Below, in pieces: positions 17,873-27,137 of a stretch of DNA of 64,000 nt. How positions within the stretch are numbered: position 1 is the first letter of the stretch; each line of letters begins with the position of its first letter. Under the pieces are notes generated by a model. The model was given only the letters and a program-made list of their open reading frames with translations. It searched no databases and was not told the DNA's origin. This DNA is from Cacconaster sp045642485 (lineage in GTDB: Bacteria > Bacteroidota > Bacteroidia > Bacteroidales > UBA932): NCBI GenBank assembly GCA_045642485.1, contig JAZUIV010000017.1, positions 1 through 64,000 of the forward strand, given 5' to 3'. The translations under genes were made by a program, and so were the position numbers.

Positions 17873-18146
17873 TTACTGACTGCCATCCCTATACTGACCT
17901 GTCCACCTATTGCCTTTGACATATCATTCCTGGATCTCGAAGATTCTTTTATCATCAATAAGGACAGCCTTAAGCAAACGTCCTGTGGCTTTAGCCGCTT
18001 CAGAGAAAGCATAGTCGTGGTCATTATCACTTTTCTCCAAATAATGACGATACAGTGCCTCGGCTGGTGTATCTTCCCAAAAGAAGTTCTATTTGGTTTT
18101 GAGGTATCCCATGAACTCCTTTTATGGTTTCGTTTGTAGTGAACAT
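17873..18146 (-). pseudogene. Decayed copy of the 117 aa gene at 8121
   Basis: The N-terminus MFTTNETIKGVHGIPQNQI matches MFTTTERLIGVHGVSQEDI of the intact gene. After about 25 codons an internal deletion and frameshift follow, then matching sequence resumes (HDYAFSEAAKATGRLLKAVL, FEIQE) with an internal TGA before VKGNRWTG. It is downstream of the DUF262 gene and just before E4, in the same place relative to the repeat as the intact copy has to E1. Confidence 0.8.
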
Positions 18147-18224
18147 GATTACGATCTAAAGCCAGAGCAAGTATCTACCAGTTTTTTAGCATTGTACTGT
18201 TACGGAATAAACACTTTTGCTTAT

Positions 18225-19766
18225 TCACCGTCCAATGGCTTTGTCCGCCATATTCACACCCAGCAAATTTCTTAACATAGATGATTCCTGCTGCAGCATC
18301 AAAGCTTTACGTTCTGAGAGGAACTTATCTATTTGACCTCTTCTGTAGGATATAACGATGTTTTCAGATAGAGCATATTTACTAAACTTATCATCCCAAG
18401 CATCATCACTATTCAAGAAATACTCAATTGATTCAATATCTTTTTTGTTTGTCAAAAAGAAAGTGTTACCCCATGTTTTGGGGCCGGTATCCGGCAGCAC
18501 CCAAACCATAAATATAGCTGTTGATTCCGGTGAAATCTGCTGATTCAAAACAGATATTGCAGCCATCGCACAACTTCTTACGCTTCCCAATTGTATCCTT
18601 TCCGGAAGTCTCATATCAAACACTTCCGGAGAATAATTGATGGGATTTTCTGTCTTTCCTATAGCATAATCTCTAAACATCTTTATATCTTCTCGAATAA
18701 CAGCCAAAGATGTATTGGTGAAGTATCCTGAATATGTTGTATAGAAAAACCATTTGACGAGTTCATGCAATTGTTCCTCACTTGGTGTTCTATTATTCTT
18801 GAAGAATAAAGCCATCATTACGAATTGATAGGAATAAGGCAACATTTTGCAGTCTATCAATCCGCAATGTTTGTAAAGAAACTCTACCGCATTATATACA
18901 TCCTTAGAGACTTCATTCATTATAGGAGGTAGTTTAGACTTATTTGTCAATAAAACTTTCTCGCTACCATCAATAAAAGGAATATCCAAATAGTTATATA
19001 CGCATTTTAGAATCAAGCCTCTGTCTATTCTGTCAAAATTAAATTTTGACAATTTTTGTTTTATCCTGGTTATTTCATTAGCAAAAAGAAAATCCGAATT
19101 TGGTTGATAAGCCAAAGCCTGGAGCATGTAATCTATACTTATTTTGGTATTCTTTGAGTTAATACGCGAAAACATTTCTACCGCATCATCAATGCTTCCT
19201 CCCATAACGCTTATATAACTTAATTCGTAAGAAAGGATCTTACGGTTTACGGACTTGGCTCTTTCTGCATATATTTTCTTCTTTTCCTCAAACAAGTTAG
19301 ACCTGCGCAATCTATCTATGAATCCAACCAATTCATAGGTATCGAAGGCCGTTCCCATACATAAGTAATTTGGCTTTTGCATTCTACTCATCGGGGCATT
19401 CAATATCTGACCATCATCAAGATTTATACAGATACTTCCATAATAATCACCACCTTCATACAAAACACTGAGCAATGCTGTCAATCTCTGTCTGCCATCA
19501 AGAACATATAACTTATCATTACTCTTGTGTTCGAGAATAGAGATACCACCAAGTTCACTCAAATTCTTGAATTCGACAGATTCAGGTTGCCAAAGTATTA
19601 AAGACCCGATAGGATACCCCTTCATAATACTATCAAACAGGTCCATGACTTGTCTGGGGGACCAGACAAAGTCACGCTGAAATTCAGGCACCAGATATTT
19701 GCCTGCTTTAACTTTTTCCAGAATATTTATTATATAGTCCCGTTCCGATTTAATATTCATAACCAA
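18225..19766 (-). CDS. DUF262 domain protein (GmrS/ParB-like NTPase family)
   Basis: 513 aa. The N-terminal DUF262 domain is clear: VPEFQRDFVWSPRQVMDLFD (about residues 22-41), GYPIGSLILW, LDGRQRLTALLSVL and FSRINSKNTKIS (near 200). DUF262 proteins of the GmrSD, SspE and BrxU families are type IV restriction or phage-defence NTPases/nucleases. The C-terminal third has no HNH motif that I can see. It begins 6 bp after the TOPRIM-like gene ends, so it is in one unit with the ATPase and TOPRIM pair. Start may be residue 1 or 3. Confidence 0.8.
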   Translation of the reverse strand: MVMNIKSERDYIINILEKVKAGKYLVPEFQRDFVWSPRQVMDLFDSIMKGYPIGSLILWQPESVEFKNLSELGGISILEHKSNDKLYVLDGRQRLTALLSVLYEGGDYYGSICINLDDGQILNAPMSRMQKPNYLCMGTAFDTYELVGFIDRLRRSNLFEEKKKIYAERAKSVNRKILSYELSYISVMGGSIDDAVEMFSRINSKNTKISIDYMLQALAYQPNSDFLFANEITRIKQKLSKFNFDRIDRGLILKCVYNYLDIPFIDGSEKVLLTNKSKLPPIMNEVSKDVYNAVEFLYKHCGLIDCKMLPYSYQFVMMALFFKNNRTPSEEQLHELVKWFFYTTYSGYFTNTSLAVIREDIKMFRDYAIGKTENPINYSPEVFDMRLPERIQLGSVRSCAMAAISVLNQQISPESTAIFMVWVLPDTGPKTWGNTFFLTNKKDIESIEYFLNSDDAWDDKFSKYALSENIVISYRRGQIDKFLSERKALMLQQESSMLRNLLGVNMADKAIGR

Positions 19767-19772
19767 CGTATT

Positions 19773-20678
19773 TTATATATGACGGGCAAGTTTGAGTATT
19801 ATCTCCTGTATCTCGTCCTGTCCATTAACATTGCCTACTCTTGACTGAAGTTCAGGTTTCGTTATCTCTTTTGCCAATGTTTCAACATCTTTCTTTTCCA
19901 ATGAGAGAAAATCATTTTTATGGACATCAAGGTAATCCCATTCTTCTTCTGGCAAATCCGGAACATCAACACCCGCAACAACAAAACCAGCTCTGCGATA
20001 CGTATCCAGCGGAAAATAATTTTCTATTTCACGCTTACAGAGCTCATGATACTCTATGCCTAATTTATTAAGCCCTTCTTTTATGGTGTTATTATGTTCC
20101 TCTATATCCGTTGGCGAAGTTTTGTCGCTGTCAAAAATTGACAACAACTTCAAAGGATATGTATCTTTATACGATGGTATCAAGATATCAATTTCGTTTA
20201 GAATACCACCTGAGCCACCAGCATTCCCGCTTCTTATCAAGTTACATCCAACTGCCCTGTTAACATATGCATTTACATATCCGAAAGAGTGATCTTTCCG
20301 ATACAGTTTTATCCACTTGGAGATAACACACCAATCATATTTTCCATTTTCCAACACCACTACGGACGGCTCCTCAGCCATAATCTTCATAGAGGATGCT
20401 GTCAGCATGCCTTCCTCGCACCCTACGGTTACTGTTCTCAGGTATTTCCTATTCATTGACGAAGGGGACCACATCTCTTCATTTCTTTGAATCTGCTGAA
20501 TCACCAGTTTCCCAAGATACAAGTCGCTTTGAAATATCGTTCTCTCTATCCATAACTGAACTTGATAATCAACATCCAGAAAATGGAGATTCTCTGAGGC
20601 TTTCTGCAATGCCCCAGCAAAGACAAGTAAGTCAGGGGCATTAAGTTCCGTAATAGATTTATCTATTCTGAATATCAT
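19773..20678 (-). CDS. TOPRIM-like protein partnered with the ATPase
   Basis: 301 aa with the shape of a TOPRIM nuclease domain in its middle: VVVLENGKYDWCVI (106-119; strand, acidic residue, G-x-x-D), then LLSIFDSDKTSP (179-190; the DxD) and CKREIENYF (214-222), a stretch typical of DUF4435/AriB-like proteins. No family was recognised outright; the N-terminal 100 residues are unassigned. It overlaps the ATPase by 4 bp (ATGA). ATPase plus separate TOPRIM is the layout of PARIS (AriA/AriB) and of split OLD-like systems. Weak residues or another fold remain possible. Confidence 0.55.
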   Translation of the reverse strand: MIFRIDKSITELNAPDLLVFAGALQKASENLHFLDVDYQVQLWIERTIFQSDLYLGKLVIQQIQRNEEMWSPSSMNRKYLRTVTVGCEEGMLTASSMKIMAEEPSVVVLENGKYDWCVISKWIKLYRKDHSFGYVNAYVNRAVGCNLIRSGNAGGSGGILNEIDILIPSYKDTYPLKLLSIFDSDKTSPTDIEEHNNTIKEGLNKLGIEYHELCKREIENYFPLDTYRRAGFVVAGVDVPDLPEEEWDYLDVHKNDFLSLEKKDVETLAKEITKPELQSRVGNVNGQDEIQEIILKLARHI

Positions 20679-21871
20679 TGCTCCTGAGATTTCCTTTTAA
20701 TAGACTTAAGTAATTCGTATGACTCGTTGAAAACGCCAGTCGGCCAATCAGAAAGCAGGCCGTCGTTCTCTATTGTTATTTCTTTCAGATATGCACCTTC
20801 CTCATCTTCATCAATAAAATAGATGATAACATCATCAGAGGTGAAATCTATCTCTTTATCAACAACCGCATCACGTAATCCTAAAAGGATATTCTCTGAA
20901 TGAGTCTCGATAATGTATCTTTGACCATTATTCTTACTGGTTGTTGCAAATAATTTAGCGATTCCTTCATGAGCAGCCGGGTGTAAATGGAGTTCCGGTT
21001 GTTCAACGACTACTATTGAATCTTTTACGGGATGCATACAGCGCACTAAGATTGGCAGTATCTGTCCCATACCTTCATCAGCAATATTTACCCAATAGTT
21101 ACCATTATCAAGCTTGTTCATCTGAATCAAATAAGTTCCTTTCTCAGAACCCGCAGACACGGCTCTCAACTTACAGCCATTGAAATTTTTCTCAAACCAT
21201 TCAGATACCCGGTTCACTAAATCCTCACTTGAACAGAGCAGCTGATATGCGTTCGCGCCATCAGGACCTACATTGTCCGGTAACTCGACACCGATATTAT
21301 AGTGAGTTCTGCCTGGCACACATCGAAGCGGACCTATGTAATCAACATTCATTTCACAAATATCTTCAATGCCGCAGTCCAGCCAAAAGTCTTTATGTAT
21401 AAAACCTGAAAAACCTATTCCGGAATATTCTTTTCCATTTTGCGTGCAGATATAATTTTCGCGATCCTTTCCAAGAACCAATTCGTAGCGTTTATCTTCT
21501 TGTATAACTGTATATTTCTGGATTTGTATCTCATCTTTTGGGGTAGCAATTAACGATACATTAATCTCTAATCCACCATTGAATCTAACAGAGAACGACA
21601 ATCCCAAAGAATTGCCGTTGTGACACAAACTCTGATAAGATGTTCCCAAAGATACTCCATCTGAATCCAGATGAAGTACAGTCTTCTTCAAAGAACCAGA
21701 AACTGAACGCCCTATGACGGGCATCAGCTTAGTTATGGAACTCTTACCACTACTATTTTTACCCACTAGTATTGTAACCGGTCTTATGTCTATGGATTCT
21801 GTTCCATAAAACCTCTTATATTGAGTAAAACTCAATTGCTGTATTACTTGTGTAGCCATAAAAAAGGACAA
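20675..21871 (-). CDS. AAA/SMC-like ATPase (AAA_15, DUF3696 end)
   Basis: 398 aa ABC-type ATPase. Walker A is GKNSSGKSS (about 37-45), VVVEQPELHLHP in the second half is Walker B with the signature Pro-Glu, and IIETHSENILLGL is the H-loop. The C-terminus (LLSDWPTGVFNESYELLKS) is of the DUF3696 type. OLD- and AriA-like ATPases have this layout and act with a TOPRIM nuclease, either fused or, as here, encoded next door with a 4 bp overlap. Start may be the second Met at 21859. Confidence 0.82.
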   Translation of the reverse strand: MSFFMATQVIQQLSFTQYKRFYGTESIDIRPVTILVGKNSSGKSSITKLMPVIGRSVSGSLKKTVLHLDSDGVSLGTSYQSLCHNGNSLGLSFSVRFNGGLEINVSLIATPKDEIQIQKYTVIQEDKRYELVLGKDRENYICTQNGKEYSGIGFSGFIHKDFWLDCGIEDICEMNVDYIGPLRCVPGRTHYNIGVELPDNVGPDGANAYQLLCSSEDLVNRVSEWFEKNFNGCKLRAVSAGSEKGTYLIQMNKLDNGNYWVNIADEGMGQILPILVRCMHPVKDSIVVVEQPELHLHPAAHEGIAKLFATTSKNNGQRYIIETHSENILLGLRDAVVDKEIDFTSDDVIIYFIDEDEEGAYLKEITIENDGLLSDWPTGVFNESYELLKSIKRKSQEQ

Positions 21872-21975
21872 TCAGTTAATAATTCGGCCTTATAAGAGCC
21901 GATACTCTCAAGTTAATCTACAAAATTAATATTTTCGCTCCAATATCGTCTATTTTCGCCATACTCTTTACACGA

Positions 21976-24288
21976 CTACCTCTCCAATTCAACCTGAAGC
22001 ACCTTCGTGTTTTTATAATACCTCATTTCCATATTCGGCACAATTGTGACTCTGATGGCCGCTATTCCCTCATTTCGGTCCGACACATCCTCAATTCGCA
22101 CCTGAGGTGCCGTATTTTCGTTTATTTTCACAAGCGAAGGAAAGTCTTTCTTACGCAATATAAGAAGTTTATTCCTGAATGCGTTGGGCAAGGTGGAATC
22201 TCCCAGAAACTCCCTTGAATTAAGAAACAGCTTTTTATATGCTGCTCCCTTATACGTCCAATTGTCGCAATTGGAGCTGGTATCGACGTCCAACCTGATA
22301 CTCATATCACATTCCGTATCCAATATGACATAATCGCCATTTCTTCTTTTTGTGTATCTGCTCAGTACTTTTTCAAAATCTTCCGGCTTGACTTTCTTTT
22401 GTTTTATATCCATTTTACTGATAGCGGCATACATCATATACAGTGCACGCTGCTCAAACAATATCTCAAATCCCCTTTGTAAATGGAAGGAATCCTCTTC
22501 GTTATACTGGAGCACATACTCCTTTCTCATTCGGGTCGTATATGTTTGCAAGGATATTCTCTCCAGAGAACCTTTGTCAACGGACTCTTTAAGTCCAGCG
22601 GGCATCCATCCTGTATTCCTGAAAACGTTAAGGATATCAGATTCTAGTAAGTTGATACGCTTTGCCGGTCTTCTGGAGCGATAAATGTCTTTGCCGCCAT
22701 CCGGTTCGATTATCGATTTGATACAAGCATCAATTTTTTCGTCTGGATTAACAGATTCGATGCCTGGATACATAGAGCAAAGCTTCTTATCGCATTTTTG
22801 CCTTTCCATCATCTCGACAATCGCTTTCCGGAAATTCTTAAATTGCTCTACATTCTTATGTGACGTTCTGATTTGTTCGCCCCATCCGGTTTCCGAGTTC
22901 AGAAGCACCATTGCGGAAACGAACTGTTCAAGAATGTCTCCTTCAACTCTGTGGCGACCAAATATGTCCATCGAAGGCCATCGGCCAAAATAATCCTCGT
23001 GAAAAATCTTTTTACACTTCACATAGCGGACAAGCAGTTCCTGCGGGGACAAATCATACAGATGTCCTGTCATATAGTAACGAGCGGAAAGAAGAGATGG
23101 CAAGATGTCCAAATGCCCTTGCGAAAACAAGAAAGCATTCATTGCAAAGTGCAGATTACAGAGCATCTCCCACGCCTCTTTTCTCTTGTTTTCAATATCT
23201 ATAATCTCCCTTTCTTCAGCACTTTCCACATAAGCGACATTCGGCAGATCCAAGATGTAAAGGTAATCGAAGGAGGACCTGTCTATATATCTCTCATATA
23301 CTCCAATGTGACCGGATTCTACGGACAGAATTATTGACCTGACAGTATCCACCACATCTTTCTCCCAAGGGAATCTGCTCTTCTTGATGGCAGAGAATTT
23401 CCGCCAGACCATCCAGTCTTCGAATTGACGATTAGTTTCTGCATGGTTGTAATATTCCATCACACCATCGTAATATGCCTTAAGCAATAAGGAGTTGTAT
23501 GGCTTTGTAAAATCCTCTGCATCGAATTCCTCACAAAGTCTGCCGGAGTGTTTTTCCGATTTTGCAATTTCGTCCACCTTCATCATAATCGAGAACATCA
23601 GCTGATTATTGCGAGTTGCCAACGAATACTTGCATATATCAACCCATCTCTTGCCGAAATCTTCTTTTGTTTGATAGTGGTTGAATAGTCTTGCCATCCG
23701 GTATATATAACTTTGAAAAGACTTCCACCCTTTTGTCCTCCAGAACAGCAGGCGATTTTTTATCTGTGAAAAATTTTTGACAGCAAGGCGAATATCATCA
23801 TACCGCAACTCGGCCCGATACTGCTTCTCAATATATACCAACAATTTCTCCGGAGAATTAAACCGAATACAGGTCCTGAGAAAAAGTAGAATCGCACAAG
23901 AGTATACAAAAGCGACAAAAACACTTATCCAACTGAACCATTCAATAACAGATTCCCTGCATTCTCCAGAAATCAACAAGGTAGTGGCACCAAATGCTAT
24001 GAGAAATACAATGCTGAAAACAGAAGTGCCCCAGAATGCCTTATAAGCCAGACTGTTTTCGAACATCTTCGACAACGCCTCGGAGGAGTACTTGCTGTTG
24101 ATGTGCGTAATAACCTGAAACAACAACGGCATAGCAAACGCGAACAATGCGATTATCAGAGGAATGGTAATATGCGCTACCGCATCACCGTACCCCGCGA
24201 TAACTGCAGAGGACTGCTTAGCACACAGTACTTGCTGCAAGCTAAGCGAACCGATTGCTAGATTTGCTATTGATGGGGTTATTGGCAT
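21976..24288 (-). CDS. Large membrane-anchored protein of unknown function (770 aa)
   Basis: No known family. The N-terminal 160 residues have three or four hydrophobic segments (AHITIPLIIALFAFAMPLLF near 38-57, then about 86-106 and 118-138). The remaining 600 residues look cytoplasmic, helical and charged, with many aromatic residues and no recognisable catalytic motif. It reads as an integral-membrane sensor or effector. It precedes the ATPase by 105 bp, so it may belong to the same unit. The island place suggests defence, but nothing in the protein proves it. Confidence 0.55.
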   Translation of the reverse strand: MPITPSIANLAIGSLSLQQVLCAKQSSAVIAGYGDAVAHITIPLIIALFAFAMPLLFQVITHINSKYSSEALSKMFENSLAYKAFWGTSVFSIVFLIAFGATTLLISGECRESVIEWFSWISVFVAFVYSCAILLFLRTCIRFNSPEKLLVYIEKQYRAELRYDDIRLAVKNFSQIKNRLLFWRTKGWKSFQSYIYRMARLFNHYQTKEDFGKRWVDICKYSLATRNNQLMFSIMMKVDEIAKSEKHSGRLCEEFDAEDFTKPYNSLLLKAYYDGVMEYYNHAETNRQFEDWMVWRKFSAIKKSRFPWEKDVVDTVRSIILSVESGHIGVYERYIDRSSFDYLYILDLPNVAYVESAEEREIIDIENKRKEAWEMLCNLHFAMNAFLFSQGHLDILPSLLSARYYMTGHLYDLSPQELLVRYVKCKKIFHEDYFGRWPSMDIFGRHRVEGDILEQFVSAMVLLNSETGWGEQIRTSHKNVEQFKNFRKAIVEMMERQKCDKKLCSMYPGIESVNPDEKIDACIKSIIEPDGGKDIYRSRRPAKRINLLESDILNVFRNTGWMPAGLKESVDKGSLERISLQTYTTRMRKEYVLQYNEEDSFHLQRGFEILFEQRALYMMYAAISKMDIKQKKVKPEDFEKVLSRYTKRRNGDYVILDTECDMSIRLDVDTSSNCDNWTYKGAAYKKLFLNSREFLGDSTLPNAFRNKLLILRKKDFPSLVKINENTAPQVRIEDVSDRNEGIAAIRVTIVPNMEMRYYKNTKVLQVELER

Positions 24289-24316
24289 CTGTATTGAGTG
24301 TAGTTAGTAAAGTGAA

Positions 24317-24484
24317 TCATATTCGTATTAACAAGGGGCATTTGGAGATAACCGGCTCCAGCGCATTCAGCATTCGCTGGCTTTTATCCTTTGGCGTGTT
24401 TCGCAAGTCATACGCCTGCCTCAGCCGAGGCGAAGCCTTGACTTGGGAGGAGAGGGTGGAGAGAAGGGATTTATCGATTATCAT
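24317..24484 (-). pseudogene. wbuC: wbuC copy 3, 5' fragment
   Basis: The first 44 codons match the other copies (LLSTLSSQVKASPRLRQAYD, then SQRMLNALEP); the sequence then leaves the family and stops after 55 codons. The whole metal-binding part is gone. Its ATG overlaps the stop of the AIPR gene (ATGA). Confidence 0.82.
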
Positions 24485-26328
24485 TTGTCACAATCTGTTT
24501 TTTCGAAAAGAGTACCTAACACGTCATCTTTTGAAGATTTTCCAAAGAATGAATCCAAATCTTCCAATAATGTCCTTCCTTTATAATAGCCTTGCCAATT
24601 CGCATCTACTTGTTTAGTAACACCATCATCGCTTTTCTCCATAAAATAGAATCGCTGATTCACGCTAATAGACATTGCGTGCTTTTCAAAATCTGCCCAT
24701 TGCCTCAAAACTTTAAAAACACATTCATTTGCTTTGGTATCATAATCATCAACAGGTGTATTTTCATCAAACAATTTACAGCAAACATATACAACTGCAT
24801 ATTTCGCATATTGCTTTACACCTTCCATATCTAGGAGTTCACGACTCATTTTCCCAAATACAGAATGTGCAAATACACATTTCCTGTAATCATCAGAATT
24901 TGCAAAAAGTGCATCAAAGCGTTCTTTTGAAAATAGAATTCGCGACCCAGTACTTCTAGCTGAAATTGGATTATTTATCGCTATACGACATCGTAAAAAT
25001 TCTTCCCTATCAATAATCTGGTTAGGCAAAATATACCCTTTCTGCAGACCATCAGAAAACTCTCCTCGCTTTCTCTCGTAATACAGTCCGAAATCCGAAA
25101 ATATTTTCTGTTGTAATTCAACTTGGACTTTATCATTGGCTCTACGGTCAGCTTCAGAAACTGGTGATTGCTGATTAGTTGCCACTGATATTTGCTCAAT
25201 CAATCGTAATTTTTGTGATATCTGGGCCTTTGTTAGTTTCTGATCTCCATCATTAAACGATATGACTTTCAGAAGGACTTCTTTACCCTCAAAAATTGAA
25301 AGAGTACCATCTTTTTCTGCATCCTCATATAGGCGACTAAGCGTATATGCAGTCTGCCCTCCATTAATAATCTGTGGATTCGACAAATGAAGTTCAGCGG
25401 TATTTTTACGACCGACCCTATCACTGTACTCGGTCTCATCAGAGAGCATTGTTATGCCGTTATTGAAGAGAGCAAATTCGTTGGTCGCCTTTGTTGTAAT
25501 AGATTTCGCAATTTCTTCATTTACGCTTCCTCTCTTTAGTTCCAAGTAACTTCTGGGGTTGAATTTCAAAATCGCATTTTTGTACTTGTACAATGTCTTT
25601 GCTATTTCTATTGTCGGAACATAGCATGCATTAACTGTACACTCACCAAATTCTGTGTCAGGATAATATTGAATTCTGTGTCCAGCACTATCTTTACTGA
25701 TATTCAAGACAATCTTTAGCTCTTTTGGGTCATAGAAAGTACCGGTTACTATTGGGAATAGAATCTGTTCATAGACACGTTCGTGATCATAAATCTCGGA
25801 CTCGAATGAACCTATTAAACGGGCAAGCTTATTCTTTGCCTTATCCTGTATATTAGCCAAAATAATTACAACGTAATTATATCTTCCCAAGTCGTCAATA
25901 CTCTGCAACTCATCCAGCATAGACAATATGGATAAATTATATGGTTCACCATCTTCGTTACTTCTTTCTCCCTTAGTAACTCTATCGACATCCATAGCGA
26001 GAAGTTCAGAATAGCTTATTGCCTTCCCTTCAAAATTGGAATCGCTATTTCTGAACTTTGATTGAATGAGATATATTCTACGATGTTCCCTATCAATATA
26101 ATATGCGTCTATTCCACCATCGGCAGATCCATCTGTTATATATTTTTCCCTCTCATCAAAGGATAGAAGTCCAAACTTTGATTTGAGAAACAGATGTATG
26201 TATGCGTGTGAACGAGCTTGTTCCACATTAGGAATATCCGACTTATTTGGATGGTAAAAGGTAATGGAGGCTGGTGCCTCATCGCACAACGAGTCGAGAA
26301 CTCGTACCAAGTCTTGATATTTACTCAC
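24481..26328 (-). CDS. AIPR family (abortive infection phage resistance) protein with N-terminal nuclease-like domain
   Basis: 615 aa. The AIPR signature is present: FNNGITMLSDETE (288-300) followed by NPQIINGGQTAYTLSRLYED (from 317). The N-terminus has SADGGIDAYYIDREHRRIYL then IQSKF (68-92), which fits the D...QxK core of a PD-(D/E)xK nuclease such as Mrr. AIPR proteins are associated with abortive infection. The next gene is the truncated wbuC copy, overlapping by 4 bp. Repeat E5 lies just upstream of the start. Confidence 0.85.
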   Translation of the reverse strand: MSKYQDLVRVLDSLCDEAPASITFYHPNKSDIPNVEQARSHAYIHLFLKSKFGLLSFDEREKYITDGSADGGIDAYYIDREHRRIYLIQSKFRNSDSNFEGKAISYSELLAMDVDRVTKGERSNEDGEPYNLSILSMLDELQSIDDLGRYNYVVIILANIQDKAKNKLARLIGSFESEIYDHERVYEQILFPIVTGTFYDPKELKIVLNISKDSAGHRIQYYPDTEFGECTVNACYVPTIEIAKTLYKYKNAILKFNPRSYLELKRGSVNEEIAKSITTKATNEFALFNNGITMLSDETEYSDRVGRKNTAELHLSNPQIINGGQTAYTLSRLYEDAEKDGTLSIFEGKEVLLKVISFNDGDQKLTKAQISQKLRLIEQISVATNQQSPVSEADRRANDKVQVELQQKIFSDFGLYYERKRGEFSDGLQKGYILPNQIIDREEFLRCRIAINNPISARSTGSRILFSKERFDALFANSDDYRKCVFAHSVFGKMSRELLDMEGVKQYAKYAVVYVCCKLFDENTPVDDYDTKANECVFKVLRQWADFEKHAMSISVNQRFYFMEKSDDGVTKQVDANWQGYYKGRTLLEDLDSFFGKSSKDDVLGTLFEKTDCDK

Positions 26329-26375
26329 GTTACAGTTAAATGTTTTTTTATGTTACCTAAATCTATCTTAGTCTA

Positions 26376-26468
26376 TAGCCTCTCTGACCGAAAGGGCAGA
26401 GTGACGGTTTCTGGTTCACCCCTTTAAGCACTCTTGCAGCTGCAAGCCGTATGGGTGCGTGGGGCGTT
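26376..26468. repeat. Island structured repeat, copy E5 (most divergent)
   Basis: The same two-part layout, but the bases differ: the second motif pairs CTCTG with CAGAG where other copies pair CTGC with GCAG, and the first hairpin contains CTTGCAGCTGCAAG. Paired changes on both arms argue that structure is kept. Confidence 0.72.
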
Positions 26469-26663
26469 CTTCTCCGAACTATCTCCGAACCAGTTCCATT
26501 TCATCTCCCAACATTGTGGCTTTATTTAGCAAGGTTAGCAGCCCACTTCAGTTCATTGAGTTTTGCTCGTCCCTCTGCTACGCCTCGGCAATCGAAGCAA
26601 GCTTCATTGCACTCGGTTTGGCGTCTGATTCGGTAAAGGTGGCGGTTTTGCGCAAGATTAGTC
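26469..26663. other. Non-coding remnant stretch
   Basis: No gene is seen between E5 and the DUF1016 remnant. A short minus-strand tail (AKLNELKWAANLAK then TAA, near 26530-26580) may be the last piece of a lost gene. Confidence 0.4.
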
Positions 26664-27052
26664 TTAGGACGAGGCGTTGTTTTGCTGCATCCGCTGATAG
26701 AGGTAGGCCGGAGAGTAGCGGTAGAGGTGGGTCCCCGGGATGCTGAAGAATTCTGCTATGACTTTGGGAAATTCACTGCCGTCAGATTTTCCCACAGGCT
26801 GTGGGAGTTTTTGAAATTCGTTGTTGTATAGCGAGTACCACCTTTTACAATAGTAGATATTCTTTTCGGTAAGACCCTTGATGTGGGGCAGTTTTCGTTG
26901 CAAATCCTTGGATATGGTATGGATGATGCCTTTGCCTGCCCTTGCCGGAATTGCTCGACAAGGCCCGCAATCCAGGCTTTGTATTCTTCGTCCATACGTA
27001 TCATCGGCTGTAACTTCTTTGATGTAATATTCTCTTTCTCCATGGCTCTCAT
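26664..27052 (-). pseudogene. DUF1016 (YhcG-type) nuclease remnant 1
   Basis: One frame gives EEYKAWIAGLVEQFRQGQAK (the DUF1016 N-terminal helix); after a deletion or shift the adjacent frame gives GKGIIHTISKDLQRKLPHIK, GLTEKNIYYCKRWYSLYN and FFSIPGTHL, the next conserved blocks. The part between, with KVN..LLxFYW, is missing, and the C-terminal PDDEXK domain is absent. It is a decayed gene. Confidence 0.78.
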
Positions 27053-27137
27053 CTGTGCGCATTGCGCTTGTCTATTCCGTTGATCTGTTTTTGTTGTAAA
27101 GGTAGTGGTTTTTTTCCATCTCTCTCATCAACCATCT

